Counted from the first letter of the stretch, positions 25,190-33,769 are shown. The stretch: 41,210 nucleotides of DNA from Betaproteobacteria bacterium (GCA_021298815.1 JAJTHE010000099.1:1-41210); one strand, 5' to 3'. The notes: generated by a model from the sequence alone, not told the origin. Numbers and translations: made by a program.

Positions 25190-26179
25190 ATGATACGAGC
25201 CGCCATCATCGGCCTCGGCCGCTGGGGCCAGAACATGGTCACCTGCGCCCGCGGCAGCAACCGGATCAAGTTCGTCGCCGGCGCCACGCGCACGCCGGAG
25301 AAGGCGCAGGCCTTCGCCGCAGAACACGGCTTCCCGCTGCACGGCGACCTCGATGCGGTCCTGCACGATCCGAATGTCGACGCGGTGGTGATCACCACGC
25401 CGCACAAGAGCCATGTCGACGTGATCACGCGCGCGGCGAAGGCCGGCAAGCACGTGTTCGTCGAGAAGCCGTTCACGCTCAACAAGAAGGACGCACTGGT
25501 CGCGATCGACGCCTGCAAGGCGGGCGGGGTCACGCTGTCGCTCGGCTTCAACTGGCGCTTCCAGCCCGCCATGCTCGAGATCAAGCGCATGTTCGAGGAC
25601 GGCACGCTCGGCCAACTGCTGCACATCGAAGGCAACTTCAACGGCCCCAGCGTGTTCCGCTACGCGCCCGACCACTGGCGCCCCGACCGCAGCGAGAGCC
25701 CGGGCGGCGGGTTGACCGGCCGCGGCGTGCACAACATGGACGCGATGATCTTCCTCACCGGCCCGATCGAACAGGTGTACGCGCAGAGCTTCCGCCAGGT
25801 GCTCGACCGCGGCGTCGACGACACCACCTCGGTGCTGTACCGGTTCCAGAGCGGCGTCACCGCCTACCTCGGCATGGTGCTAGCGAGCGCGGAATGCTGG
25901 CGCATGCAGTTCTTCGGCACCAAGGGCATGGCCGAGGTCGGCGCGATCGAACACCTGCCGACCTGGGACCTCACGCTGCAGATGATCGACCAGCCGCGCG
26001 AAACGAGGAAGTTCTCCGCCGAACGCACTGAGAAGCTGGAACTGGAAGCGTTCGCGCGTTCGATCGAGGCCGGCAAGCCCTACGTGATGCCGGTCGAGGA
26101 CATCGTGGCTGGCGTCTGCGGCCTCGAGGCGATCCTGAAGTCGATCGAATCGGGCCAGCCGGTGAAGGTGGAGCGATGA
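25190..26179 (+). CDS. Gfo/Idh/MocA family oxidoreductase
   Basis: A 329-residue NAD(P)-dependent oxidoreductase. The Rossmann motif GLGRWG is at 8-13, the family motif EKP at 92-94 (VEKPFTLN), and the substrate-site segment GGGLTGRGVHNMD lies near 172-184 with the conserved His. Members oxidise or reduce sugars, inositols and related polyols; some act on amino-acid-like compounds. ATG 25190 follows GAAGGAAA. The gene overlaps the next by four bases, so product and deacylase probably act on the same compound. Substrate unknown. Confidence 0.92.
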   Translation: MIRAAIIGLGRWGQNMVTCARGSNRIKFVAGATRTPEKAQAFAAEHGFPLHGDLDAVLHDPNVDAVVITTPHKSHVDVITRAAKAGKHVFVEKPFTLNKKDALVAIDACKAGGVTLSLGFNWRFQPAMLEIKRMFEDGTLGQLLHIEGNFNGPSVFRYAPDHWRPDRSESPGGGLTGRGVHNMDAMIFLTGPIEQVYAQSFRQVLDRGVDDTTSVLYRFQSGVTAYLGMVLASAECWRMQFFGTKGMAEVGAIEHLPTWDLTLQMIDQPRETRKFSAERTEKLELEAFARSIEAGKPYVMPVEDIVAGVCGLEAILKSIESGQPVKVER

Positions 26180-27195
26180 GCGCCGCGCCGGCCACGACGC
26201 CTCTCTGGGCGAACGAGACCGAGGGCCGCAGCTTCCATCGCCTGCCGGTCACCACCATGCTCAACGGCGCCGACCTGACGGTGCCGCTGCATGTGTTGAC
26301 CGGGGCGAAGCTAGGGCCGACGCTGGGTATCATCACCAACCAGCATGGCGACGAGTTCCTGCCCACGATCGTCATCCGGCAGTGGCTGGCCGGCCTGGAT
26401 ACCGGCAAGCTGTCCGGGCGCATCGTGGTTGTGTCGGTGGGCAACCCGCTCGCCACGGCCGCCTGCCAGCGCCTGACTCCCGAGCCGCACGGCCGCACCG
26501 ACCTGCATGAAGCCTTCCCGGGCAATGCCCGCGGCAACACGACGCAGATGATCGCGGCGGTGATCACGGCCCAGGTGCTGGACCACATCGATTTCCATTG
26601 CGACTTCCATGCGGGCGGCACTGGTGGCCGGCTGCAGGGGCGCGTCGACTACAACGGCAAGGCACCGGCCGAGGTGAAGCAGCGCTGCTTCGAGATGGCA
26701 CGTGCATTCGGCCAGCCTTTCGTGCACGAGAACGACCTGACCGGCACCTCCGCGCACTACGTGACGACGAAGCGCGGCATCCCGAGCTGCAACCCGGAAG
26801 TGGGCGGCACCTTCCTAGGGCCGGACAGCACGGCGACCTACACGAAGCAGTCGATGGACGGACTGACCCGGCTGGCCGCGCACCTCGGGCTGGTCGATGC
26901 GCCGGTACCTGCGGTGAAGCAGATCCACTTCGACCTGGTGGCCCGGCGCGAGCTGCGACCGCACAACAGCGGCTACCTCGAGTCGCTGTACGAGCGGCCC
27001 GAGCAGATCGGCCAGCCGATCGCAGCGGGGACGCTGCTCGGCCGGGTGATCGACCTGTACAGCTACGCCGTGCTCGAAGAGATCAAGGCGCCGTTCGACG
27101 GCTTCCTGTTCTTCTCGCGCTACAGCGGCACGGTCAGCGCGGGGACGCAGGCGTTCGCGCTGGCCGAGGCGGCGAAGAGCGAGCGGCTTGACTGA
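26176..27195 (+). CDS. Succinylglutamate desuccinylase / aspartoacylase family deacylase
   Basis: A 339-residue M14-like zinc hydrolase. Zinc ligands are visible as H57 and E60 in NQHGDE and H145 in DFHAGG; PEVGG near 212 is the region of the catalytic Glu in this family. Members remove N-acyl groups from amino acids (AstE, aspartoacylase, ectoine deacetylase DoeB). It overlaps the oxidoreductase gene upstream (ATGA) and the regulator downstream (8 bases), so the three are one transcription unit with the amidase likely ahead. An N-acyl amide substrate is a reasonable guess. Confidence 0.9.
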   Translation: MSAAPATTPLWANETEGRSFHRLPVTTMLNGADLTVPLHVLTGAKLGPTLGIITNQHGDEFLPTIVIRQWLAGLDTGKLSGRIVVVSVGNPLATAACQRLTPEPHGRTDLHEAFPGNARGNTTQMIAAVITAQVLDHIDFHCDFHAGGTGGRLQGRVDYNGKAPAEVKQRCFEMARAFGQPFVHENDLTGTSAHYVTTKRGIPSCNPEVGGTFLGPDSTATYTKQSMDGLTRLAAHLGLVDAPVPAVKQIHFDLVARRELRPHNSGYLESLYERPEQIGQPIAAGTLLGRVIDLYSYAVLEEIKAPFDGFLFFSRYSGTVSAGTQAFALAEAAKSERLD

Positions 27196-28051
27196 GCGTT
27201 CCGTGGCCGGTCATGGTTCGGTTCCTCCGACCCGATACCGCGCGCGAGCGGTGCAGGCACCGCGTCCGGCGACGAGGCCGGATCCGCTGGCCCTCATGGC
27301 GGACGCGCTGGCGAACGAAGGTGCCGATGGGCAGCCCAAGTATCGCCAGCTCTACGAGGCCGTGCTCTCAGGGCTGGCCTCCGGAGATTGGAAGCCCGGC
27401 GACCGGTTTCCCACCGAGGTTGAACTTGCCGCCGCGTTGCCCCTGAGCCTGGGTACCATCCAGCGCGCCGTGAAGGCACTCGCCGATGCCGGTGTCCTGA
27501 CCCGCGGCCGTCGTCGCGGCACCGTGTTCACCGTGCCCGAGCCGCGGATGCCGGATCCGCTGCACTGCCGCTTCCTCGATCCACATGGGCGGGTCCTGCC
27601 GGTCACCACGCGCATTACCGGGCGTCGCGTCATCACGCGAAGCGGTCCGTGGGCCGTCGTGAGGGCTGGCGCCGCGGATTCGATCGTGCGCATCGACCGC
27701 GTGTTCCGCGTCGACGAATGCTTCAGCGTGGTCAGCCGCTTCTACGCCAGTCGCAAGCGCTTTCCCCAGCTTCTCGACTGGCCGACTGCAGACCTGGCCG
27801 CGGAGAACTTCAAGCAGCTGTTCGCGCGGGAGTTCGGACGGCCGGTCGCATCGCTTGCGCAGACGGTGCAGACGATGACCCTCAGCGGCCGGCTGGCGAA
27901 GGTGCTGGGCCAGAGAGCCGTGCTTCGAGTGAGCGTCGTCGCGCATGGCGTCGATGGCCTCGCGCTCTACTACCTCGACATGTACGTCCCCGAGGGTGCG
28001 CCCCCGCTCGCGGTGGGCGGCCGCGACTCCGCAGCCTCCGGCGCGGCATGA
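27188..28051 (+). CDS. GntR-family transcriptional regulator (HutC/UTRA type)
   Basis: A 287-residue regulator if translated from TTG 27188. The winged-helix domain is at about 51-115 (KYRQLYEAVLSG; SLGTIQRAVKALADAGVL; RGRRRGT wing), and the rest is a UTRA ligand-binding domain (about 125-280; ENFKQLFAREFG; ALYYLDMYVP). The first 36 residues are low-complexity, so ATG 27296 (251 residues, the normal size) is a likely alternative start. HutC-type regulators bind small metabolites and repress nearby catabolic genes. A perfect palindrome overlapping a promoter lies 122 bases downstream, before the sulfatase gene, and is a likely operator. Confidence 0.9.
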   Translation: MTERSVAGHGSVPPTRYRARAVQAPRPATRPDPLALMADALANEGADGQPKYRQLYEAVLSGLASGDWKPGDRFPTEVELAAALPLSLGTIQRAVKALADAGVLTRGRRRGTVFTVPEPRMPDPLHCRFLDPHGRVLPVTTRITGRRVITRSGPWAVVRAGAADSIVRIDRVFRVDECFSVVSRFYASRKRFPQLLDWPTADLAAENFKQLFAREFGRPVASLAQTVQTMTLSGRLAKVLGQRAVLRVSVVAHGVDGLALYYLDMYVPEGAPPLAVGGRDSAASGAA

Positions 28052-28157
28052 AGGGACGTTCGGCGACCCGATGACCGTGCAGCGGCAGACGCCTTCCGCC
28101 GCGATCGACCGTGCCCGGTGGCAGTACACGCGCCGCGTGCCGCGTGCTTCGTCCCGA

Positions 28158-28187
28158 TTGACGCCGCTCGCCAATACTTCATAGTAT
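28158..28187 (+). promoter_or_regulatory. Candidate sigma70 promoter for the sulfatase/Bug genes
   Basis: TTGACG (28158-28163, 5 of 6) and TAGTAT (28182-28187, 4 of 6) are 18 bases apart, in the 168-base gap between the GntR gene and the sulfatase gene. The -10 box is covered by the palindrome at 28173-28188. The gap is otherwise without features, and this is its only AT-rich patch. Confidence 0.5.
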
Positions 28188-28188
28188 T
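28173..28188. promoter_or_regulatory. Probable operator, perfect palindrome AATACT-TCAT-AGTATT
   Basis: The 6-4-6 inverted repeat is perfect, AT-rich, and overlaps the -10 box of the sulfatase promoter. Size and character fit operators of GntR/HutC regulators, and such a regulator is encoded immediately upstream. Binding here would block RNA polymerase. It starts 32 bases before the sulfatase ATG. Confidence 0.5.
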
Positions 28189-28219
28189 ACGTCTGTCCTT
28201 CGGCTTCGAGGCTCCTGCC

Positions 28220-29674
28220 ATGACCCCGCGCAACCTGCTCGTCATCATGTCCGACGAGCACAATCCGAGGATCGCCGGCTATGCCGGCCACCCGTTCATC
28301 AGTACGCCCAACCTGGACGCGCTCGCACGCCGGGGAACGCAGTTCTCGCGCGCGTACACGACGAGTCCGGTCTGCGTGCCTGCGCGCGCAGGTTTCGCAG
28401 CCGGAAAGTACATCCACCAGATCGGTTTCTGGGACAACGCGGATGCCTATGACGGCTCCGTGCCGAGCTGGCACCACGTACTGCGCGAGCGCGGACACGA
28501 AGTCGTGTCGATCGGGAAGCTGCATTTCCGCCTTCCCGGAGAGGACCACGGCTTTTCGCAGGAACAGATCCCCATGCACATCGTGCAGGGCAAGGGCGAC
28601 CTGATGGGACTAGTGCGTGAAGACCTGCCCAGGCGCGGCAGCGCAGGAAAGATGGCCAAGCTGGCCGGGCCGGGCGAGACCTCGTACACGTTCTACGACC
28701 GCGAGATCGCATCGCGCGCGCAGGTGTGGCTGCGCGAGGAGGGAAAGCGGCACAAGGACAAGCCATGGGTGCTTTTCGTGTCCTTCGTCGCGCCGCACTT
28801 TCCGCTGACCGCACCACCCGAACACTTCTACCGGTACGCATCGCTCGACCTGCCTCTCCCCAAGCTGTATCGGCGCGAGCACCGTCCGCAGCATCCCTAT
28901 CTCGACGACTATCGCTCCAGCTTCTGCTACGACGACTACTTCGAGAACGATGAGCAGGTACGACGCGCGCTCGCCGGCTACTTCGGGCTCGTAAGCTACG
29001 TCGACGAGAACATCGGGCGCGTCCTGCACGCCCTCGAGGATATCGGCCTGCTCGACAGCACCGACGTGCTCTACACCAGCGACCACGGCGACAACCTGGG
29101 CGCACGCGGCCTCTGGGGCAAGTCGACGATGTATGAAGAGATCGCCGGTGTCCCGCTGCTCGCGGCCGGGCCGGGATTCCCGGTCGGCAGGCGCGTGTCC
29201 ACTCCGACGAGCCACGTGGACTTCTTTCCGACCATCGTGGAAGGCGTGGGTCATTCGTTCGCCTCGATGCGCGACACCCATCCCGGCGTCTCGCTCTACG
29301 ACATCGCCGGTGGGACGGTGCCTGATCGTACCGTGCTGTCCGAGTACCACGGCATGGGCTCGACGACCGGGGCGTTCGCGATCTGGCATGGGGACTGGAA
29401 GTACGTCCATTATGCGAAGTACATGCCGCAGTTGTTCGACCTGGCAAGCGATCCCGACGAGTTGACCGACCTTGCCGGAGACCCTGCGTATCGGGACATG
29501 CTGGAGCAGTGCCGACGCAAGCTGTACGCCATCTGTGATCCGGATGACGTCGACCGACGCGCCAAGCAGCGCCAGGCCGAACTGCTGCAGATGAACGGCG
29601 GCCGCGCCGCCGTGATCGAGCGCGGCGACCTCGGATTCACGCCCGCCCCGGGAGCGGCGATCGAGTTCACGTGA
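28220..29674 (+). CDS. Formylglycine-type sulfatase (choline-sulfatase-like group)
   Basis: A 484-residue alkaline-phosphatase-fold sulfatase. The active-site motif is C52-V-P-A-R in SPVCVPARAGFAAG, where Cys is converted to formylglycine by a maturation enzyme not encoded in this window. Metal ligands are D12 (MSDEH), and D288 and H289 in SDHGDNLG. The HFPLTAPPE segment near 194 and the GKSTMYEE segment near 305 are typical of the sulfatase/phosphonate-monoester-hydrolase group. There is no signal peptide, so it acts in the cytoplasm on an imported sulfate ester. ATG 28220 follows GAGG. Two Bug genes follow, suggesting uptake of the sulfated acid. Substrate unknown. Confidence 0.92.
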   Translation: MTPRNLLVIMSDEHNPRIAGYAGHPFISTPNLDALARRGTQFSRAYTTSPVCVPARAGFAAGKYIHQIGFWDNADAYDGSVPSWHHVLRERGHEVVSIGKLHFRLPGEDHGFSQEQIPMHIVQGKGDLMGLVREDLPRRGSAGKMAKLAGPGETSYTFYDREIASRAQVWLREEGKRHKDKPWVLFVSFVAPHFPLTAPPEHFYRYASLDLPLPKLYRREHRPQHPYLDDYRSSFCYDDYFENDEQVRRALAGYFGLVSYVDENIGRVLHALEDIGLLDSTDVLYTSDHGDNLGARGLWGKSTMYEEIAGVPLLAAGPGFPVGRRVSTPTSHVDFFPTIVEGVGHSFASMRDTHPGVSLYDIAGGTVPDRTVLSEYHGMGSTTGAFAIWHGDWKYVHYAKYMPQLFDLASDPDELTDLAGDPAYRDMLEQCRRKLYAICDPDDVDRRAKQRQAELLQMNGGRAAVIERGDLGFTPAPGAAIEFT

Positions 29675-29746
29675 GCCTTGCCACCGGCGACCGTTCCGAA
29701 GAAGCGGCGCCGCGGAGATTGCATGCATGCCATGCTGGAGGAAACC

Positions 29747-30769
29747 ATGAACCAAGCAACGCCTCGACCCAGACGCCGCCATCGCGCCCGGCTGCACGTG
29801 CTCGCCACGGCGGTGACCGCTGCGCTGACGTTCGCGTGCGGCGCCGCCCTGGCCCAGCCAGGGTCGTATCCGACCAGGCCGATCCGGATCGTAGTGCCCT
29901 TTCCCCCGGGGGGAGGCGTGGACTTCGTCGCGCGCACCGTCGCGCAGCGGCTCGGTGATTCGTTGAAGCAGCAGGTCCTCGTCGAGAATCGGTCGGGCGC
30001 TGGCGGACGGATCGGTGCGGAGGCGGTCGCCCGCAGTGCACCCGACGGATACACGTTGCTGATGGCATCGCCGGCGGAAGTCGTCGTGCTGTCGGCGCTG
30101 GGCCAGAAGCTGAACTACGACCCCAGGCGCGACCTTCTTCCGGTCACGCTTGCAGGCGAAGCGCCACTTGTCATCGCCGTGCATCCATCGCTGGCGGCGA
30201 AGTCGATCCCCGAACTGATCGCACTGGCCCGCAGCAGGCCGGGAAAGGTCGGATTCGCTACGCCCGGGGCCGGCAGCTCGATGCAGTTCGCCGGTGCAAT
30301 GCTGGAGATCATCGGCAAGATCGACCTCACCCACATCCCGTACAAGGGCGCAGCGCCGGCCTTGAGCGATGCGTTGGGTGGACAGGTGCCCGTGCTGATC
30401 GTCGGCATTCCTCCGGTCGTGCAGCACGCAAAGACAGGCAAGCTTCGCGTGCTGGCGGTGACCGGAGAGCGACGTTCCAGCGCCCTGCCCGACGTGCCTG
30501 CGGTCGCCGAGCTGCCCGGGTTCGCAGGCTACCGGTTCACCAACTGGATGGGCGTGTTCGTGGCTGCCAAGACGCCCGCGCCGATCGTCGAGCGCCTGAA
30601 CATGGAGATCGCACGCATCGTGCGCGAGCCGGCGACGCGCGAGGTGCTGGCGGCGCAAGGAGTGGAGGCAGCAGGGTTCAGCATCGCCGAGTTCGAAGCC
30701 TTCCTGGACAGCGAAGCGCGGCGATATGCGACGATCGCGCGCGAGCGCATGATTGCCGTCGAAGAATGA
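29747..30769 (+). CDS. Bug-family (TctC-like) periplasmic solute-binding protein, copy 3
   Basis: A 340-residue protein with an Arg-rich n-region and hydrophobic core (about 15-33), cleavage near AALAQ. Bug motif PFPPGGGVDFVARTVAQ lies near residue 52, then VENRSGAGGRIGAEAVAR and HIPYKGAAPALSDA. Start ATG 29747 follows a strong GGAGGAA site, better than the in-frame starts upstream. It overlaps the next Bug gene by four bases. Linked to the sulfatase and the GntR operator, it probably captures the sulfate ester or its product (inference). Confidence 0.93.
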   Translation: MNQATPRPRRRHRARLHVLATAVTAALTFACGAALAQPGSYPTRPIRIVVPFPPGGGVDFVARTVAQRLGDSLKQQVLVENRSGAGGRIGAEAVARSAPDGYTLLMASPAEVVVLSALGQKLNYDPRRDLLPVTLAGEAPLVIAVHPSLAAKSIPELIALARSRPGKVGFATPGAGSSMQFAGAMLEIIGKIDLTHIPYKGAAPALSDALGGQVPVLIVGIPPVVQHAKTGKLRVLAVTGERRSSALPDVPAVAELPGFAGYRFTNWMGVFVAAKTPAPIVERLNMEIARIVREPATREVLAAQGVEAAGFSIAEFEAFLDSEARRYATIARERMIAVEE

Positions 30770-31800
30770 TGGACATCCTTACAGCCTGTTGCACCGGACA
30801 TGCGTGCCCCGGCGATGCCGCCCGAGGCGCGGCTGCCCCGACTCGTGCGCTCGCGGGCCTGCTCGGGCTGGCCCTGCTGTCGGCGAGCGCTGCATTCGGC
30901 CAGTCCTGGCCAGCCAAGCCGGTGCGGGTCATCGTGCCTTACCCGCCCGGGGGCGTCGCCGACATCACTGCCCGGATCTACATGCCTCGGCTCACCGAAG
31001 CGTGGAACCAGAGCGTCCTTATCGACAATCGACCCGGTGCGAACGGAAGCATCGGCGCGGAGCTGGCGGCGAAATCGTCTGCGGATGGGTACACGCTGCT
31101 GATGGCGACCGCCAGCGAGACGACGATCAATCCGAACGTGTATGCAAAGCTCGGATACGACACGCTGCGCGATTTCTCTCCGATCTCCCTCGCCTCTCAC
31201 AACCCGGTCGTGCTGGTGGCCGGTGCCGCCACGCCGTTTCGCACGCTGGGTGACCTGCTGGCCGCGTCAAGGTCGAAGCCGGGTACGCTTGCCTATGGGA
31301 CGCCAGGCAGTGGCAGCATCCATCACCTGAGCATGGAGTTGCTTCGCATGAATGGCGGTCCTTCGCTGATCCATGTGCCGTACAAGGGGGGCGGGCCGGC
31401 CACGGCGGCGGCAGTGGGCGGCGAGACGCCGCTGGCGGCCGTGGCACTTGCCCCGGCCCTGCCGCACATCAGGTCCGGCAAGCTGCGTGCGCTGGCACTG
31501 GCCGCGCCGAAGCGCTCGTCCCTCGCCGGCGACGCGCCGACGTTCACCGAGCTGGGATTCATGATCGAAGCGTCGAACTGGGTCGGGCTGCTGGCTCCGG
31601 CGGGTACGCCGCAGTCGATCATCGCGCGCGTCAATCAGGACATTGTCCGCGCAGCGCAGGGCGCCGAGTTGCGCGAGCGCTTCGCTGCGGCTGGCAGCGA
31701 GGCGGCGACCAGCACGCCAGCGGCGTTTTCGGCCTTCATCGGACGCGAACTGGCCAAGTTCGCCAAGGTCGTGAAGGCTGCCAGGATCACCATCGACTGA
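30766..31800 (+). CDS. Bug-family (TctC-like) periplasmic solute-binding protein, copy 4
   Basis: A 344-residue protein. The start at the ATGATG overlap with copy 3 (30766 or 30769) gives a signal peptide with a Cys-rich n-region and a hydrophobic core about 28-44, cleavage near AAFGQ. Bug motif PYPPGGVADITARIYM is near residue 58; IDNRPGANGSIGAELAAK and HVPYKGGGPA follow. The two tandem proteins differ clearly in the ligand-loop residues, so they are not a recent duplication. Translational coupling suggests balanced production, for two ligands or a joint function. No membrane permease is nearby. Confidence 0.93.
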   Translation: MMDILTACCTGHACPGDAARGAAAPTRALAGLLGLALLSASAAFGQSWPAKPVRVIVPYPPGGVADITARIYMPRLTEAWNQSVLIDNRPGANGSIGAELAAKSSADGYTLLMATASETTINPNVYAKLGYDTLRDFSPISLASHNPVVLVAGAATPFRTLGDLLAASRSKPGTLAYGTPGSGSIHHLSMELLRMNGGPSLIHVPYKGGGPATAAAVGGETPLAAVALAPALPHIRSGKLRALALAAPKRSSLAGDAPTFTELGFMIEASNWVGLLAPAGTPQSIIARVNQDIVRAAQGAELRERFAAAGSEAATSTPAAFSAFIGRELAKFAKVVKAARITID

Positions 31801-31900
31801 CGCCCGCCGGTCGCGGTCCGGCACCGTTGCGCTTCGAGGTCATGGAGCGCATCCGGTGCGTGGCGCCACGACGCGGGCCGACAACGCAGGAGCATCAACC

Positions 31901-33157
31901 ATGCAGTTGAACGACGAAGAGCGCGCGATGCAGCGCGGCGATCGCGGTGCCGCGGTCAAGGAGGCGATCGACTTCCAGATCGCGGTCGGCAGTTTCTTCG
32001 GCGCCCGCCGGTTCGTGCCGATAAGCAACGCACACATGATGGGCGACATCGAGGTGATGGGCGACGCGGGCCTGTCGCGCCTGAAGCAGATGGCCGATGC
32101 CGGCACGCACTGCGCGGTCGGCATCACCACCAATGCGCGCTGCATCGACTTCGCCTGGGTGAAACGGCTCGAGCAGGTCGAGGACGAGGTCGAGAAGGAA
32201 CGGCAGATCATTGCCCACCTGCGGCAGATGAACGTGATCACCGCAGACACCTGCATCAACTACCAGACGCTGTACCAGCCGCACCTGGGCGAGCACGTGG
32301 CCTGGGGGGATACCGGCACCGTCATCTATGCAAACTCGGTGTTCGGTGCACGTACCAACTTCGAGGGCGGCCCGTCGGCGCTCGCCAGCGCCATCACCGG
32401 GCGCACGCCGGAGTACGGCTTCCACCTGGACGCGGTCCGGCGCGGCAACTTCACGGTCGAGCTCGACGTGGATCCGACCGACCTCGCCGACTGGGGCGCG
32501 ATCGGCCGGCTGGTCGGCGAGCCGCACCAGAGCTACTATGCGGTGCCGGTGTTCTCCGGTCCGGGAGGCACGCCGCTGCAGCGCTCGCCGACCTCGGACG
32601 AACTCAAGCACCTGGGTGCGTCGCTGGCGAGCTACGGCTCGCATGCGATGTTCCACATGGTCGGCGTGACGCCGGAGGCCCTGTCGGTCGAGGCGGCGCT
32701 GGGCGGCAACACGCCGACGGACCGCATGCGCATCACGCGCGCGGACATCGACCGCATGTACGCCAGCTACGACGTGAAGGACGGCCGCTGCAACCTGGTC
32801 GTGTTCTCGGCACCGCAGTTGTCGCTGTTCGAACTCAAGCGCATCTCGGAACTGCTCGACGGACGCAAGGTCGCCACCGGCTCGAAGCTGTTCGTCACCA
32901 CCAGCAACGCGATGAAGCGCAGCGCCACGGAACTCGGCTACATCGGCCGCATCGAAGCGGCCGGCGGCATCGTGCTCGAAGGCGTCTGCTTCTACATCCT
33001 GCAGGACCTCACGCCGATGAAGCAGCGCATGGGCTGGACCAGCCTGGTCACCAACTCGGCCAAGCTGGTGAACACCATCACCGCGCATCGCTTCAACACG
33101 ATCCTGCGCCGCACCGAGGATTGCATCGAGACCGCCCTGACCGGAGACGTGAAATGA
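31901..33157 (+). CDS. Aconitase-X-like catalytic (large) subunit
   Basis: A 418-residue protein of the AcnX catalytic-domain family, known from cis-3-hydroxy-L-proline dehydratase and archaeal phosphomevalonate dehydratase. Family segments: ISNAHMMGD (41-49), DAGTHCAVGITTNARC (66-81), ITADTCINYQTLYQP (113-127), WGDTGTVIYANSVFGARTNFEGG near 135-157 (key residues only), and a C-terminal EGVCFYI (C363). The cysteines C71, C118 and C363 are in places where Fe-S ligands occur in the family. Predicted activity: dehydration of a hydroxylated acid. The small subunit overlaps by four bases. It is flanked on both sides by Bug genes, suggesting a carboxylate substrate. ATG 31901 follows AGGAG. Confidence 0.9.
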   Translation: MQLNDEERAMQRGDRGAAVKEAIDFQIAVGSFFGARRFVPISNAHMMGDIEVMGDAGLSRLKQMADAGTHCAVGITTNARCIDFAWVKRLEQVEDEVEKERQIIAHLRQMNVITADTCINYQTLYQPHLGEHVAWGDTGTVIYANSVFGARTNFEGGPSALASAITGRTPEYGFHLDAVRRGNFTVELDVDPTDLADWGAIGRLVGEPHQSYYAVPVFSGPGGTPLQRSPTSDELKHLGASLASYGSHAMFHMVGVTPEALSVEAALGGNTPTDRMRITRADIDRMYASYDVKDGRCNLVVFSAPQLSLFELKRISELLDGRKVATGSKLFVTTSNAMKRSATELGYIGRIEAAGGIVLEGVCFYILQDLTPMKQRMGWTSLVTNSAKLVNTITAHRFNTILRRTEDCIETALTGDVK

Positions 33158-33594
33158 CCGGCACACATGCGCCGCTGCTGACCATCGCCGTCTATCGCGC
33201 CGCGGGCCCCGTGGTCGAAGGCGAGGCGGTGATGTCGACCGAGGGCTTCAGCCCGCGCTACGACCTCGACCGCTGGACCGGCGTGATCTCCAAGCCCGGG
33301 CACCGGCTCGAAGGCATCAGCATCCGGGACAAGATCCTGTTCTTCCCTACCGCCAAGGGGGGCATCGCGGCCGGCTGGGCGTTCCACGACATCAAGGGCA
33401 AGGGCATCGCCCCGAAGGCCTTCGTGTTCGGCGTCACCAACCCGGTGATGGTCCAGGGCGCGATCTTCGCCGACATCGCGATTACCGAAGGCTGGTCGCC
33501 CGATCCCCTCTCGGTGCTGCAGTCCGGCGACTGGGTGCGGGTCGATCCGCCGCGGCGGGTGATCGAACTGCTCAGGCGGGCGCCCGCGCGCTGA
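33154..33594 (+). CDS. Aconitase-X-like swivel (small) subunit, DUF126
   Basis: A 146-residue protein of the AcnX swivel family. It overlaps the large subunit by four bases (ATGA), as usual for two-gene AcnX. The core is DKILFFPTAKGGIAAGW (59-75), then GIAPKAFVFGVTNPVMVQGAIFADI (key residues 84-108). In the usual family motif (PxxxGSxxGS) a Ser considered catalytic follows Gly; here that place is G70, so the catalytic arrangement seems changed. The predicted complex with the large subunit is cytoplasmic. Substrate may differ from hydroxyproline. Confidence 0.88.
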   Translation: MTGTHAPLLTIAVYRAAGPVVEGEAVMSTEGFSPRYDLDRWTGVISKPGHRLEGISIRDKILFFPTAKGGIAAGWAFHDIKGKGIAPKAFVFGVTNPVMVQGAIFADIAITEGWSPDPLSVLQSGDWVRVDPPRRVIELLRRAPAR

Positions 33595-33628
33595 AGTTGC
33601 CGGTCGGATCGGCCGATGAATGTCCGAC

Positions 33629-33644
33629 GGCAGGCTTGCCTGCC
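33629..33644 (+). terminator. Hairpin after the AcnX-like genes
   Basis: GGCAGGC-TT-GCCTGCC (effective 6-bp stem, 4-base loop) starts 35 bases after the swivel-subunit stop in the 175-base gap before the fifth Bug gene. No T-tract follows, so termination is uncertain. The gap also has TAAACT at 33705-33710, a possible -10 box without a good -35. Confidence 0.35.
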
Positions 33645-33769
33645 ACCGGCTGGAGCCTCGCGCCGACGCGATCGCCACGCTTCCGTGGTTTCCTGACTCG
33701 CGGGTAAACTAGGCATCCACCAAAGGACCGGCGACAGGATCGCCGTCCTGATCGTTCCAGGAGCCCCGG

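Noticed and set aside
27296..27298. ATG as definite start of the GntR gene
   Set aside because: It would give a family-typical length, but it lacks a clear ribosome site, so it was kept only as an alternative to TTG 27188.
28220..29674. Specific assignment as choline sulfatase (betC)
   Set aside because: The CxPxR region is similar, but no choline or betaine genes are near and substrate residues cannot be verified.
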